Assembly: GCA_050173345.1 (NCBI GenBank)
Contig: JBFXKW010000002.1
Coordinates: forward strand, 186,001 to 250,000
Direction of reading: 5' to 3'
Source: SHWC01 sp050173345
Lineage (GTDB): Bacteria; Pseudomonadota; Alphaproteobacteria; UBA828
DNA length: 64,000 nt
In this document: positions 16,026-24,028 of the stretch, piece after piece
Position numbering within the stretch: position 1 is the first letter of the stretch
Layout: each line of letters starts with the position of its first letter
Notes under the pieces: model-generated
What the model was told of the DNA's origin: nothing
The model's database searches: none
Seen by the model: the letters and a program-made list of their open reading frames with translations, nothing else
Translations under genes and position numbers: made by a program

Positions 16026-16445
16026 ATGTCGGGTCGTTCAACGTTGAGCTTCGCCTTGCTGGTGTTGGCAGCGGCCATGACCCCGACCGCCGCCCCGGCG
16101 CAGGACGCCGATGCGCCGGAGCCGGAGATGCAGGGCGCCGCACCGAGCGATCCGGCGTTCCTGGCGTTCTGGGAGCGCTTCCGCGAGGCCGTCACCTTCG
16201 ACGACCGGGAGGCGGTCCGTGCCATGACGCGGCTGCCGATCACCCTGGAAGGCGAGGCGTATGACGGCGCCGGCTTCGTCGAACGCTTCGACTGGCTGTT
16301 CACCAGCAACGAGAAGGAATGCTTCGCGAGCGAGACCCCGCAGCGCGACGACGACGTCTATGAAGTGTTCTGCGGCGGCATGATCTTCGTCTTCCGCGAC
16401 GACGGCGACGGCTATCGGTTCACCGAGCTCGGCGTGAACGACTAG
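16026..16445 (+). CDS. Small exported protein of unknown function
   Basis: A 139-aa protein (MSGRSTLSFALLVLAAAMTPTAAPAQD) with a clear signal peptide cleaved near APAQ-D. The mature part starts with an acidic Pro-rich stretch. A compact domain follows (FLAFWERFREAVTFDDREAVRAMTRLPI ... ECFASETPQ ... YEVFCGGMIFVFRDDGDGYRFTEL) that resembles the cone-shaped NTF2/SnoaL-like fold by pattern only. Two Cys residues could form a disulfide in the periplasm. An ATG at 16008 is an alternative start. It is convergent with arcC, 14 nt apart. Confidence 0.7.
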   Translation: MSGRSTLSFALLVLAAAMTPTAAPAQDADAPEPEMQGAAPSDPAFLAFWERFREAVTFDDREAVRAMTRLPITLEGEAYDGAGFVERFDWLFTSNEKECFASETPQRDDDVYEVFCGGMIFVFRDDGDGYRFTELGVND

Positions 16446-16459
16446 TTCTCCCTTGCCGC

Positions 16460-17353
16460 TCAGTTTGTAACCACCGTACCGGCGAGCCCGTCGATCAGCG
16501 CGGGCAGTTGCGCGACGGCGCCGATCGCGGCGAGGCGGCCGCCGGCCTCGATGAAATCGCAAGCCCCCGCCACCTTGGGCGCCATCGAACCCTCGGCGAA
16601 GGAGAGGCGGCGCAGCGCGGCGGGCCGCATCCGGCCCAGCCACTCGCCCTTGGGCGGCGGCCAGTCGCTGCGCACGGCTTCGACATCGGTCAGGAAGACC
16701 AGGGCCTCGGCGCCGATCCCGCGCGCCAGGAGGCTCGCGGTGTGGTCCTTGTCGATCACGGCATCGACGCCCGCGAGCGTGCCGTCGGCGCGGCGGACCA
16801 CCGGAATGCCGCCGCCGCCCGCGCAGACCGCCACCATGCCCGCCTCGACCAGCAGGCGGACCGCCGCAAGCTCGACGACCTCGACCGGCTTCGGCGAGGC
16901 GATCAGCCGGCGTCTCCCGCCGCGGTCATCGCCCATCGTCCAGCCATGGCGCCGGGCGAGCCTCTCCGCCGCGGCCGTATCGAGCACCGGGCCGATCGGC
17001 TTGCTCGGCCGGGCGAAGCTCGGGTCCGCGGGATCGACGACGACTTGCGTGACGACGCTCGCGACCGGCCGCCCGGCCAAGCGGCCGCCGAGCGCGCAGC
17101 TCAGGCGATAGCCGACCTCGCCCTGCAACTCAGCGCAAAGCCGGTCGAGCGGTTTCGCCGATCCCGCCTCGGCGCCTTCGAGCGCGCTGGCGCCGACCTG
17201 CGGCCCGCTGCCATGCGTGATCACCAGGTGATGCTTCGCGCCGGCCTCGCTCAGCGCGCCCGCGAGCGAGCGGAGCGCCGCGTCGTCGTCCGCCGCGGCC
17301 TCTGCGCGCGGGTCGCGCAAGGCATGACCGCCGATCGCGACGACGACGAGCAT
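16460..17353 (-). CDS. arcC: Carbamate kinase
   Basis: A 297-aa amino-acid-kinase-fold enzyme that interconverts carbamoyl phosphate plus ADP with carbamate plus ATP. The motifs are VVVAIGGHAL at the N-terminus, THGSGPQVG, VVTQVVVDPADPSFARPSKPIGP, VCAGGGGIPVV, GVDAVIDKDHTASLLA, and the FAEGSMAPKVAGACDFI motif near the end. It is close to the usual 300-310 aa. It lies 3 nt downstream of the COG2403-type GTPase gene on the same strand and not near arcA or argF, so a classical arginine deiminase role is not supported by the neighbourhood. Confidence 0.93.
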   Translation of the reverse strand: MLVVVAIGGHALRDPRAEAAADDDAALRSLAGALSEAGAKHHLVITHGSGPQVGASALEGAEAGSAKPLDRLCAELQGEVGYRLSCALGGRLAGRPVASVVTQVVVDPADPSFARPSKPIGPVLDTAAAERLARRHGWTMGDDRGGRRRLIASPKPVEVVELAAVRLLVEAGMVAVCAGGGGIPVVRRADGTLAGVDAVIDKDHTASLLARGIGAEALVFLTDVEAVRSDWPPPKGEWLGRMRPAALRRLSFAEGSMAPKVAGACDFIEAGGRLAAIGAVAQLPALIDGLAGTVVTN

Positions 17354-17356
17354 GGC

Positions 17357-18700
17357 TCAGCTGCCTCGAACGCCGCGTTCGTCGAGAAAGCGCGCCACCA
17401 GCGACCAGAGCGTCGGCGCGCCGGCGTCAGCGTAGTCATAGCGCGCGCGCACCACGGGGATCGCGAGGCCGAGATCACCGGCGAGGTCGATCGGCGTGCC
17501 GGCGATCACCAGCTCCGCGCCGCTGCGCTTGATGGTCTCGGCCAGCGCCTCGCGCTGGCCTGCGCCATAGCCCATCGCCGGCAGCACCGGGCCAATATGC
17601 GGGAACTTGCGGAACGTCTCGGCGATGGCGCCGACCGCGGCCTTCCTCGGATCGACGATCGCACCGACGCCCGCCGCGAGCGCCGCGGCGTGGCCGGCGC
17701 CCGTCGCCATGCCGCCATGCGTGATGGTGGGGCCGTCCTCCACCACCAGCACGCGCCGGCCGCGCACCGCGCTTTCGTCGTCGAGGCGCACGGCGGAAGC
17801 CGCGCGGACGATCGCGGCGTCCGGCGCAACGCGGCCGACGCTCCGCTCCAGCGCTTCGACCGCGCCTGCCTTCGCGGCGTTGGTCTTGGCGATCACCACG
17901 ATGTCGGCCATGCGGAGGCACGCCTCGCCCGGGTGATAGGCGGTCTCGTGACCGGGCCGCAGCGCATCGACCAGCACGATGTGCAGATCGGGCCGCACGA
18001 ACGGGAAGTCGTTGTTGCCGCCGTCCCACAGGATGAGATCGGCCTCGCGCTCGGCCGCTTCCAGAATGCGCGCATAGTCGACGCCCGCGAACACCACCGC
18101 GCCGCGCTCGACATAGGGCTCGTATTCCTCGCGCTCCTCGAGCGTCGTCTCCGCCGCGTCGAGGTCGGCCCGGCTCGCGAAGCGTTGCACGGCCTGCGCG
18201 GCGAGATCGCCATAGGGCATCGGGTGGCGCAGCGCCGCGACGCGCAGCCCGGCCTCACCGAGCCGCGTCGCGAGGTGGCGCACGGTCTGCGACTTGCCGC
18301 AGCCGGTGCGCACCGCCGAGACCGCGATGACCGGGCGCGCGCTCTCCAGCATCGTGCGCTTCGGCCCGAGCAGCGTGAAGTCGGCGCCGGCGGCGAGCGC
18401 GCGCGAGCCGAGATGCATCACCGTCTCGTGCGTCACGTCGCTATAGGCGAACACCACCTCGTCCACCCGCTCGCGCGCGATGAGGCTTTCGAGGCGGCTC
18501 TCCTCCTCGATCGGGATGCCGTCGGGATAGCGGGCGCCGGCGAGCGCGGCCGGGTAGCGCCTGCCCGCGATGTCAGGGATCTGCGCGGCCGTGAAGGCGA
18601 CCACCTCGACCGCGGCGTCGGCGCGATAGGCGACGTTGAAGTTGTGGAAGTCGCGCCCTGCCGCGCCCATGATGAGGATGCGCCGCCGCCCGCCCGCCAT
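17357..18700 (-). CDS. COG2403-type P-loop GTPase (cyclic 2,3-diphosphoglycerate synthetase-like)
   Basis: A 447-aa protein. The ATG complementary to 18698-18700 is preceded by GGAGG. The N-terminal Rossmann-like part reads RILIMGAAGRDFHNFNVAYR. A P-loop, AVSAVRTGCGKSQT, lies near residue 125, followed by DLILWDGGNNDFPF and IVIAKTNAAKAG, which resemble G3 and G4 motifs. The C-terminus repeats a Rossmann pattern (GAELVIAGTPIDLA). This is the layout of the family containing archaeal cyclic 2,3-diphosphoglycerate synthetase. In a mesophilic bacterium the product is unknown. The tight linkage to carbamate kinase suggests a shared, undefined phosphoryl-transfer pathway. Confidence 0.8.
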   Translation of the reverse strand: MAGGRRRILIMGAAGRDFHNFNVAYRADAAVEVVAFTAAQIPDIAGRRYPAALAGARYPDGIPIEEESRLESLIARERVDEVVFAYSDVTHETVMHLGSRALAAGADFTLLGPKRTMLESARPVIAVSAVRTGCGKSQTVRHLATRLGEAGLRVAALRHPMPYGDLAAQAVQRFASRADLDAAETTLEEREEYEPYVERGAVVFAGVDYARILEAAEREADLILWDGGNNDFPFVRPDLHIVLVDALRPGHETAYHPGEACLRMADIVVIAKTNAAKAGAVEALERSVGRVAPDAAIVRAASAVRLDDESAVRGRRVLVVEDGPTITHGGMATGAGHAAALAAGVGAIVDPRKAAVGAIAETFRKFPHIGPVLPAMGYGAGQREALAETIKRSGAELVIAGTPIDLAGDLGLAIPVVRARYDYADAGAPTLWSLVARFLDERGVRGS

Positions 18701-18836
18701 GATCCGCCTCCGCGTCGGCATCGCCGACTAAAAAAATTCCGTGACGTTCCCCGACCGTTCTTTCCATGCCGGCCGCGCCGGGCCACACTGCGCGCCTTGC
18801 CGGCCCGGCCGGGCAACAGCAGAAGGGAGCGCCACC

Positions 18837-19238
18837 ATGGTCGATGTCGTCAACCAGGGCAAATTCGGCTGGAACGAGCTGCTCACCCCCGACGTGGGCG
18901 CGGCGCGCGCCTTCTATGGCGACCTGCTCGGCTGGAGCTACACCGAGCACCGGATGCCCGATGGCGGCATCTACGTCGTCGCGAACCTGGACGGCCAGCC
19001 GGTCGCCGGCCTGTTCGCCGCGACCGGCGAGCAGTTCAAGAACGTGCCGCCGCATTGGATGGGCTATATCACGGTGACCGATGTCGACGGCCTTGCCGGA
19101 AAGACCGTCTCGCTCGGCGGCAAGGTGCTGGTGCCGCCGACCGACATCCCCGCGGTCGGCCGCTTCAGCGTCATCGCGGACCCGACCGGCGCCGAGATCG
19201 CGCTCATGCAATGGGCGCCGGCGCCGCCTCCGGCATGA
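18837..19238 (+). CDS. VOC-superfamily (glyoxalase/dioxygenase-like) protein
   Basis: A 133-aa single-module VOC protein, starting at the ATG at 18837 with an AAGGGAG site upstream. The pattern FGWNELLTPDVGAARAFYGDLLGWSY opens the fold. GRFSVIADPTGAEIALMQW closes it with the family's usual Asp-Pro-x-Gly and Glu/Ala positions. The group includes small antibiotic-resistance-like and CFP30-type proteins whose substrates are mostly unknown. It is divergent from the COG2403/arcC pair, sharing a 136-bp region, and 89 nt upstream of a flavoenzyme gene. Confidence 0.85.
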   Translation: MVDVVNQGKFGWNELLTPDVGAARAFYGDLLGWSYTEHRMPDGGIYVVANLDGQPVAGLFAATGEQFKNVPPHWMGYITVTDVDGLAGKTVSLGGKVLVPPTDIPAVGRFSVIADPTGAEIALMQWAPAPPPA

Positions 19239-19327
19239 CGCAGGCGCAGCGCCGGGCCGCGCGCCCTCCGCCTTGCCGTGGACCGGGCGCCCCGCTATAG
19301 GTCAACACTCTTTCCGAAGGGGCGGGC

Positions 19328-20929
19328 ATGGCCGAGCGGCGACTGAAATTCTGGGGCTGGGGCTACGAGGACCAGACGCTGAGCGAGGCCGACGCGGCGA
19401 AGGCGGCGCGCTTCGTCGCCGGACGCACCGGCACGACCGTGCACACCTATCGCGCGCCGCCGCAACTCGACGAAATCACGCTCAAGCCGCCCCGTGTTGT
19501 AGCCCCGCCGTCATTGGTACGCCTGGTCAGCGACGGTGCCTATGACCGAGCGGCGCATAGCTATGGCAAGTCCTATCCCGACTATATCCGCGCCTTCGCG
19601 CGCGACTTCTCGAACGCGCCCGACCTCGTTGCCTTCCCCGAGAGCGAGGCCGACGTCGCCGCGCTGATCGACTGGGCGGGCGGCGCGAACGTCGCGGTCA
19701 TCCCGTTCGGCGCTGGGTCGAGCGTGGTCGGCGGCATCGAGCCCAAGGTCGGCAACGGCTTCAAGGCGACGCTCTCGCTCGACCTGCGCAGGCTCGACCG
19801 GGTGCGCGAGATCGACGCCGCCTCGCGGGCCGCGCGCATCGAGGCCGGCGTGTTCGGCCCGGCGCTCGAAGCCCAGCTCAAGTCGTCAGGGCTTACGCTG
19901 CGCCACTTCCCGCAGAGCTTCGAGTTCTCGACGCTCGGCGGCTGGATCGCGACCCGCTCGGGCGGCCATTTCGCGAGCCTCTACACGCACATCGACGACC
20001 TGGTCGAGAGCGTGCGCACGGTGACGCCGGCCGGCGTGATCGAGAGCCGGCGCCTGCCCGGCTCGGGCGCCGGGCCGAGCCCCGACCGGCTGATGATCGG
20101 CTCGGAGGGCGCGCTCGGCGTCATCGTCGAGGCCTGGGTCAGGCTGCAGGCGAAGCCACGCCACCGCGCGAGCCAAGCCTTCTTCTTCGACGACTTCTAC
20201 GATGCGGCCAAGGGCCTGCGCGCGGTCGCCCAGGCGGGGCTCTATCCCTCGAACGGCCGGCTGGTCGATGCCGAGGAGTGCGCGCTCGCGGGCGTCGGCG
20301 AGGGCAAGCAGCACATGGTGGTGATCGCCTTCGAGTCAGGCGACCATCCGGTCGAGGCCTGGATGGCGCGCGCCGTCGAGTGCGTGGAGGACCATGGCGG
20401 CAAGCCGGCCGGCACCGGCGCCTCGGGCGGCCGCGACACCACGGCCGATGCCTGGCGCGAGGCGTTCATCACGGCGCCGTTCAAGCGCGAGGGCGTGATC
20501 GCGCACGGCATCATGCACGACACCTTCGAGACCTCGATCACCTGGGAGCGCCTGGCCGACTTCCACGCCAGCGTGAAGGGCGCGACCGAGCGCGCCATCA
20601 AGGCCGTGACCGGCCGGCCCGGCCACGTCACCTGCCGCTTCACCCATATCTACCCGGACGGCGCGGCGCCCTATTTCACCCTGCACGCCTCGCCGACGCC
20701 GGGCCGCGAGCTCGCCGAGTGGCAGGAAATCAAGACCGCCGCCTCGGACGCGCTGATCGCGGCCGGCGGCACCATCACCCATCACCACGCGGTTGGGCGC
20801 GACCACATGCCGTGGTATCTCAAGCAGCGGCCCGCGCTGTTCGGTGCCGCGCTCGAAGCCGCCAAGCGGGCGCTCGACCCGAAGGGAATCCTCAATCCGG
20901 GCGTGCTGGTGCCCGCCCGCGACGCGTGA
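19328..20929 (+). CDS. FAD-binding oxidase, alkyl-dihydroxyacetonephosphate-synthase-like
   Basis: A 533-aa PCMH-type flavoprotein. The N-terminal WGWGYEDQ motif, the FAD segment PFGAGSSVVGGIEP, SLGGWIATRSGG-like SFEFSTLGGWIATRSGGHFASLY, and the C-terminal triple histidine His485-487 in THHHAVGRDH all match alkylglycerone-phosphate synthase. That enzyme makes the ether bond in ether lipids in eukaryotes. Bacterial homologues are common, but few are proven to make ether lipids. Other options are aryl-alcohol or 2-hydroxyacid oxidation. It lies 46 nt upstream of an aldehyde dehydrogenase gene, which favours a catabolic alcohol/aldehyde pathway. Confidence 0.88.
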   Translation: MAERRLKFWGWGYEDQTLSEADAAKAARFVAGRTGTTVHTYRAPPQLDEITLKPPRVVAPPSLVRLVSDGAYDRAAHSYGKSYPDYIRAFARDFSNAPDLVAFPESEADVAALIDWAGGANVAVIPFGAGSSVVGGIEPKVGNGFKATLSLDLRRLDRVREIDAASRAARIEAGVFGPALEAQLKSSGLTLRHFPQSFEFSTLGGWIATRSGGHFASLYTHIDDLVESVRTVTPAGVIESRRLPGSGAGPSPDRLMIGSEGALGVIVEAWVRLQAKPRHRASQAFFFDDFYDAAKGLRAVAQAGLYPSNGRLVDAEECALAGVGEGKQHMVVIAFESGDHPVEAWMARAVECVEDHGGKPAGTGASGGRDTTADAWREAFITAPFKREGVIAHGIMHDTFETSITWERLADFHASVKGATERAIKAVTGRPGHVTCRFTHIYPDGAAPYFTLHASPTPGRELAEWQEIKTAASDALIAAGGTITHHHAVGRDHMPWYLKQRPALFGAALEAAKRALDPKGILNPGVLVPARDA

Positions 20930-20975
20930 CGCGCCGCTGCACGAACGGCGCGCGATTGTCAGTCAGGAGACAGCC

Positions 20976-22463
20976 ATGTCCGATCTCGTGAAGCACAGGA
21001 TGTTCATCGGCGGAGAGTGGGTCGAGCCCGCCTCCGGCGAGTACCTCGAATCCTTCAACCCGTACACCGGCAAGCCCTGGGCGCTGATCCCGCGCGGCAA
21101 TGCGGAGGACGCCAAGCGCGCCGTCGCCGCGGCCAAGCAGGCGTTCCGCTCCGGCGACTGGCCGGCGATGAAGGCGACGCAGCGCGGCGCGCTCCTGCGC
21201 AAGCTCGGCGACCTGATCGCGGCGAACGCCGAGCGGCTCGCCCAGCTCGAGGTGCGCGACAACGGCAAGCTGATCGCCGAGATGCTCGGGCAGCTCCGCT
21301 ATATCCCGCAGTGGTATTATTATTTCGGCGGGCTCGCCGACAAGATCCAGGGCTCGGTGCTGCCGACCGACAAGGCCGAGATGTTCAACTACACGCGCTA
21401 CGAGCCGCTCGGCCCGTGCGTGCTGATCACCGCCTGGAACTCGCCGCTGCTGCTCGCCGCCTACAAGCTCGCGCCCTGCCTCGCCGCCGGCAACACCGCG
21501 GTCCTCAAGCCCTCCGAGTTCACTTCGGCCTCGACGCTCGAATTCGCCAAGCTGGTGCAGGAGGCGGGCTTCCCGCCCGGCGTGCTGAACGTCGCGACCG
21601 GGCTCGGCGCCGAGATCGGCGAGGCGCTGGTGACCCACCCGGATGTCGCCAAGGTCGCCTTCACCGGCGGCAGCGCGACCGGCACCCACGTCTACCAGAC
21701 CGCGGCGAAGGACCTGAAGCGGGTCACGCTCGAGCTCGGCGGCAAGTCGCCCAACATCGTGTTCGACGACGCGGTGATCGACGATGCGGTCAAGGGCGCG
21801 GTCTCGGGCATCTTCGCCGCGACCGGGCAGACCTGCGTCGCGGGCTCGCGCCTCCTTCTGCACGAGAAGATCTACGAGCCCTTCATCGACAAGCTGCTCG
21901 CGCTCGCCAAGACCGCGCGCATGGGCGACCCCTCCAACATGGAGACCCAGGTCGGCCCGGTGACCACCCGGCCGCAATACGAGAAGGTGCTGCGCTACAT
22001 GGACATCGGCAAGGACGGCGGCGCCACCTGCGTGCTCGGCGGCCACGCCGCGCAGCGCCCGGAATGCGGCGAGGGCTGGTTCGTCGAGCCGACCATCTTC
22101 ACCGGCGTGACCAACGACATGCGCATCGCGCAGGAAGAGGTGTTCGGCCCGGTGCTCTCGGTCATCAAGTTCAAGGACGACGACGAGGCGATCGAGGTCG
22201 GCAACGACGTGGTGTTCGGGCTCGCCGCCGGCGTCTGGACCCAGAACATGCGCCGCGCGATCAAGATGACGGAGAAGCTCCAGGCCGGCACGGTCTGGGT
22301 CAACACCTACCGCGCGGTCAGCTTCATGTCGCCATTCGGCGGCTACAAGCGGAGCGGGCTCGGCCGCGAGAACGGCCAGGACGCGATCAAGGAATACCTC
22401 CAGGTCAAGAGCGTCTGGATCTCGACTGCCGCCGACGTGCCCAACCCATTCGTGATGCGCTAG
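20976..22463 (+). CDS. Aldehyde dehydrogenase (NAD(P)+)
   Basis: A 495-aa member of the aldehyde dehydrogenase superfamily, starting at 20976 with an AGGAGA site. The catalytic pair is visible as Glu253 in LELGGKSPN and Cys287 in GQTCVAGS. The cofactor motif FTGGSATG and the C-terminal PFGGYKRSGLGREN are standard. The EYLQVKSVWI ending resembles the betaine- or lactaldehyde-type group, but the substrate is not defined. It follows the AGPS-like flavoenzyme by 46 nt, and both may process one alcohol to an acid. Confidence 0.93.
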   Translation: MSDLVKHRMFIGGEWVEPASGEYLESFNPYTGKPWALIPRGNAEDAKRAVAAAKQAFRSGDWPAMKATQRGALLRKLGDLIAANAERLAQLEVRDNGKLIAEMLGQLRYIPQWYYYFGGLADKIQGSVLPTDKAEMFNYTRYEPLGPCVLITAWNSPLLLAAYKLAPCLAAGNTAVLKPSEFTSASTLEFAKLVQEAGFPPGVLNVATGLGAEIGEALVTHPDVAKVAFTGGSATGTHVYQTAAKDLKRVTLELGGKSPNIVFDDAVIDDAVKGAVSGIFAATGQTCVAGSRLLLHEKIYEPFIDKLLALAKTARMGDPSNMETQVGPVTTRPQYEKVLRYMDIGKDGGATCVLGGHAAQRPECGEGWFVEPTIFTGVTNDMRIAQEEVFGPVLSVIKFKDDDEAIEVGNDVVFGLAAGVWTQNMRRAIKMTEKLQAGTVWVNTYRAVSFMSPFGGYKRSGLGRENGQDAIKEYLQVKSVWISTAADVPNPFVMR

Positions 22464-22500
22464 GGCGATTTGTCCTCGACGGGTCCTTCACGCCAGTCCG

Positions 22501-22648
22501 TCGTCCCCCGGCTTGACCGGGGGACCCATGGTAATGCGCGCTCGGAAGCGGCCAGCCTTGGCAAGGCCACGCCGCTTCATAGCTCGTGCGGCGGAACGAT
22601 GGATGGCCCGGTCGATCCCCCGGTCAAGCCGGGGGAGGGCCATGACGA
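22501..22648. repeat. Palindromic intergenic repeat, GGCTTGAC family (copy a)
   Basis: The left half contains CCCCCGGCTTGACCGGGGG near 22505-22523. The right half contains CCCCCGGTCAAGCCGGGGG near 22617-22635 and ends with GGCCATGACGA. The halves are inverted copies of one unit with a unique middle. It fills the space between the aldehyde dehydrogenase and pdxA. Confidence 0.8.
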
Positions 22649-22681
22649 ACTAAGAAAGGCTGGGCCAACGGTGTGCCGCCC

Positions 22682-23701
22682 ATGACCGCCGCCCCCCTCG
22701 CGCTCACCATGGGCGAGCCGGGCGGAATCGGCGGCGAGCTTGCGCTCAAGGCGTGGCTGGCGCGAGGCGAGCAGGCGTTGCCGCGCTTCGTCGTGCTCGA
22801 CGAGCCGGCGCGGCTCGAGGCGCTGGCGAAGGCGCTCGGCCTGCCCTGCCCGATCGGCCGCGTGGCGTCCGCCGTCGAGGCGCGCGCGCAGTTCGACCGC
22901 GCCTTGCCGGTGCTGCCGCTCGGCATTCCGGTCGACGCCAGGCCCGGCCGTGCCGATCCCGCCAACGCGCCCGCCGTGACCGGCTCGATCGAGCGCGCGG
23001 TCGCGCTCGTGCAGGCCGGCGAGGCGGACGCCGTGGTGACCAGCCCGATCCAGAAGCAGAGCCTCTACGAGGCCGGCTTCAAGTTCCCGGGCCACACCGA
23101 ATTCCTCGGCATGCTTGGCGGCAGCGGCGTCGAGCCGGTCATGATGCTCGCCTGCGACGCGCTCAGGGTGGTGCCGGTCACGGTCCACCTGCCGCTGGCC
23201 AAGGCCGCGGCAACGCTCACGCGGGCGGCCATCGAGCATTGTGGGCGGGTGACCGCGGCGGCGCTGGCACGCGACTTCGGCATCGCAAAGCCCCGGCTCG
23301 CGGTCGCCGGGCTCAACCCGCATGCGGGCGAGGCGGGCAGCCTCGGCCGCGAGGAGATCGAGATCATCGCGCCCGCGATCGAGACGCTCCGGCGCGAGGG
23401 CATCGCCGTGAGCGGCCCGCGGCCGGCGGACACGCTGTTCCACCCGGCCGCGCGCGCCGCCTATGACGCCGCGCTCTGCATGTATCACGACCAGGCGCTG
23501 ATTCCGATCAAGACCATCGACTTCGACGGCGGGGTCAACGTCACGCTCGGCCTGCCCTTCGTGCGCACCTCGCCGGACCACGGCACCGCGCTCGACATCG
23601 CGGGCCAAGGCGCCGCCCGGCCGACCAGCCTGATCGCCGCGCTCAAGCTCGCCCGCCGCATGGCCGACAACAGGCGCCGGCGCGCCGGGGAGGCCGCGTG
23701 A
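22682..23701 (+). CDS. pdxA: 4-hydroxythreonine-4-phosphate dehydrogenase
   Basis: A 339-aa enzyme of vitamin B6 synthesis that oxidises 4-phosphohydroxy-L-threonine, whose product is joined with deoxyxylulose phosphate by PdxJ. The start ATG at 22682 (MTAAPLALTMGEPGGIGGELALKAW) places the family opening correctly. Metal-binding histidines lie in the GHTEFLG and MYHDQALIPIKT motifs, and the ending NVTLGLPFVRTSPDHGTALDIAG is diagnostic. The final stop overlaps the next small gene by 4 nt. pdxA is often followed by ksgA, but not here. Confidence 0.95.
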   Translation: MTAAPLALTMGEPGGIGGELALKAWLARGEQALPRFVVLDEPARLEALAKALGLPCPIGRVASAVEARAQFDRALPVLPLGIPVDARPGRADPANAPAVTGSIERAVALVQAGEADAVVTSPIQKQSLYEAGFKFPGHTEFLGMLGGSGVEPVMMLACDALRVVPVTVHLPLAKAAATLTRAAIEHCGRVTAAALARDFGIAKPRLAVAGLNPHAGEAGSLGREEIEIIAPAIETLRREGIAVSGPRPADTLFHPAARAAYDAALCMYHDQALIPIKTIDFDGGVNVTLGLPFVRTSPDHGTALDIAGQGAARPTSLIAALKLARRMADNRRRRAGEAA

Positions 23702-23937
23702 GCGCAGCGCCGCCGCCCCACGACCCCGAAACCATGCTGCGCATCCAGCAATTCGCCGAGCAGGCGCTCGAAGAGCTCTCCAAGCGCGGCGAGGCGGACG
23801 GCATGGACCCGGTGCAGTTCCACCTCGCGATCTGCATCGCGACCATGGGCTATCTCGCCAACCGCTTCGGGCCTGAGCGGGCGGCCGACCTGATCGACCA
23901 GCTCAGCGCCATGATCCGCAAGCGGCCGCCGGCATAG
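23698..23937 (+). CDS. 79-aa helical protein coupled to pdxA
   Basis: A small protein (MSAAPPPHDPETMLRIQQFAEQALEEL) with a GTG start that overlaps the pdxA stop by 4 nt, so translation is probably coupled. It is predicted mainly helical, with the pattern HLAICIATMGYLANRFGPERAADLIDQLSAMI. There is no signal peptide or known motif. The family is not recognised. Confidence 0.6.
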   Translation: MSAAPPPHDPETMLRIQQFAEQALEELSKRGEADGMDPVQFHLAICIATMGYLANRFGPERAADLIDQLSAMIRKRPPA

Positions 23938-24028
23938 GCTGTCTCTTCCCTCAAGGGGCGAGAACCATCCGTTGCGGGCGGCCCGGCAGCGGAGTAAACA
24001 GACGCCGCCTGCGAGACGGAGGCGGCGC

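Noticed and set aside
16508..19300. A 930-codon open frame on the plus strand opposite arcC and the COG2403 gene
   Set aside because: It is rich in Arg, Ala, Asp and His with no recognisable domain, and it lies fully antisense to two genes with clear motifs. Long antisense frames are expected in DNA this GC-rich.
22470..22685. A 71-codon frame before pdxA
   Set aside because: It consists almost wholly of the intergenic palindromic repeat.
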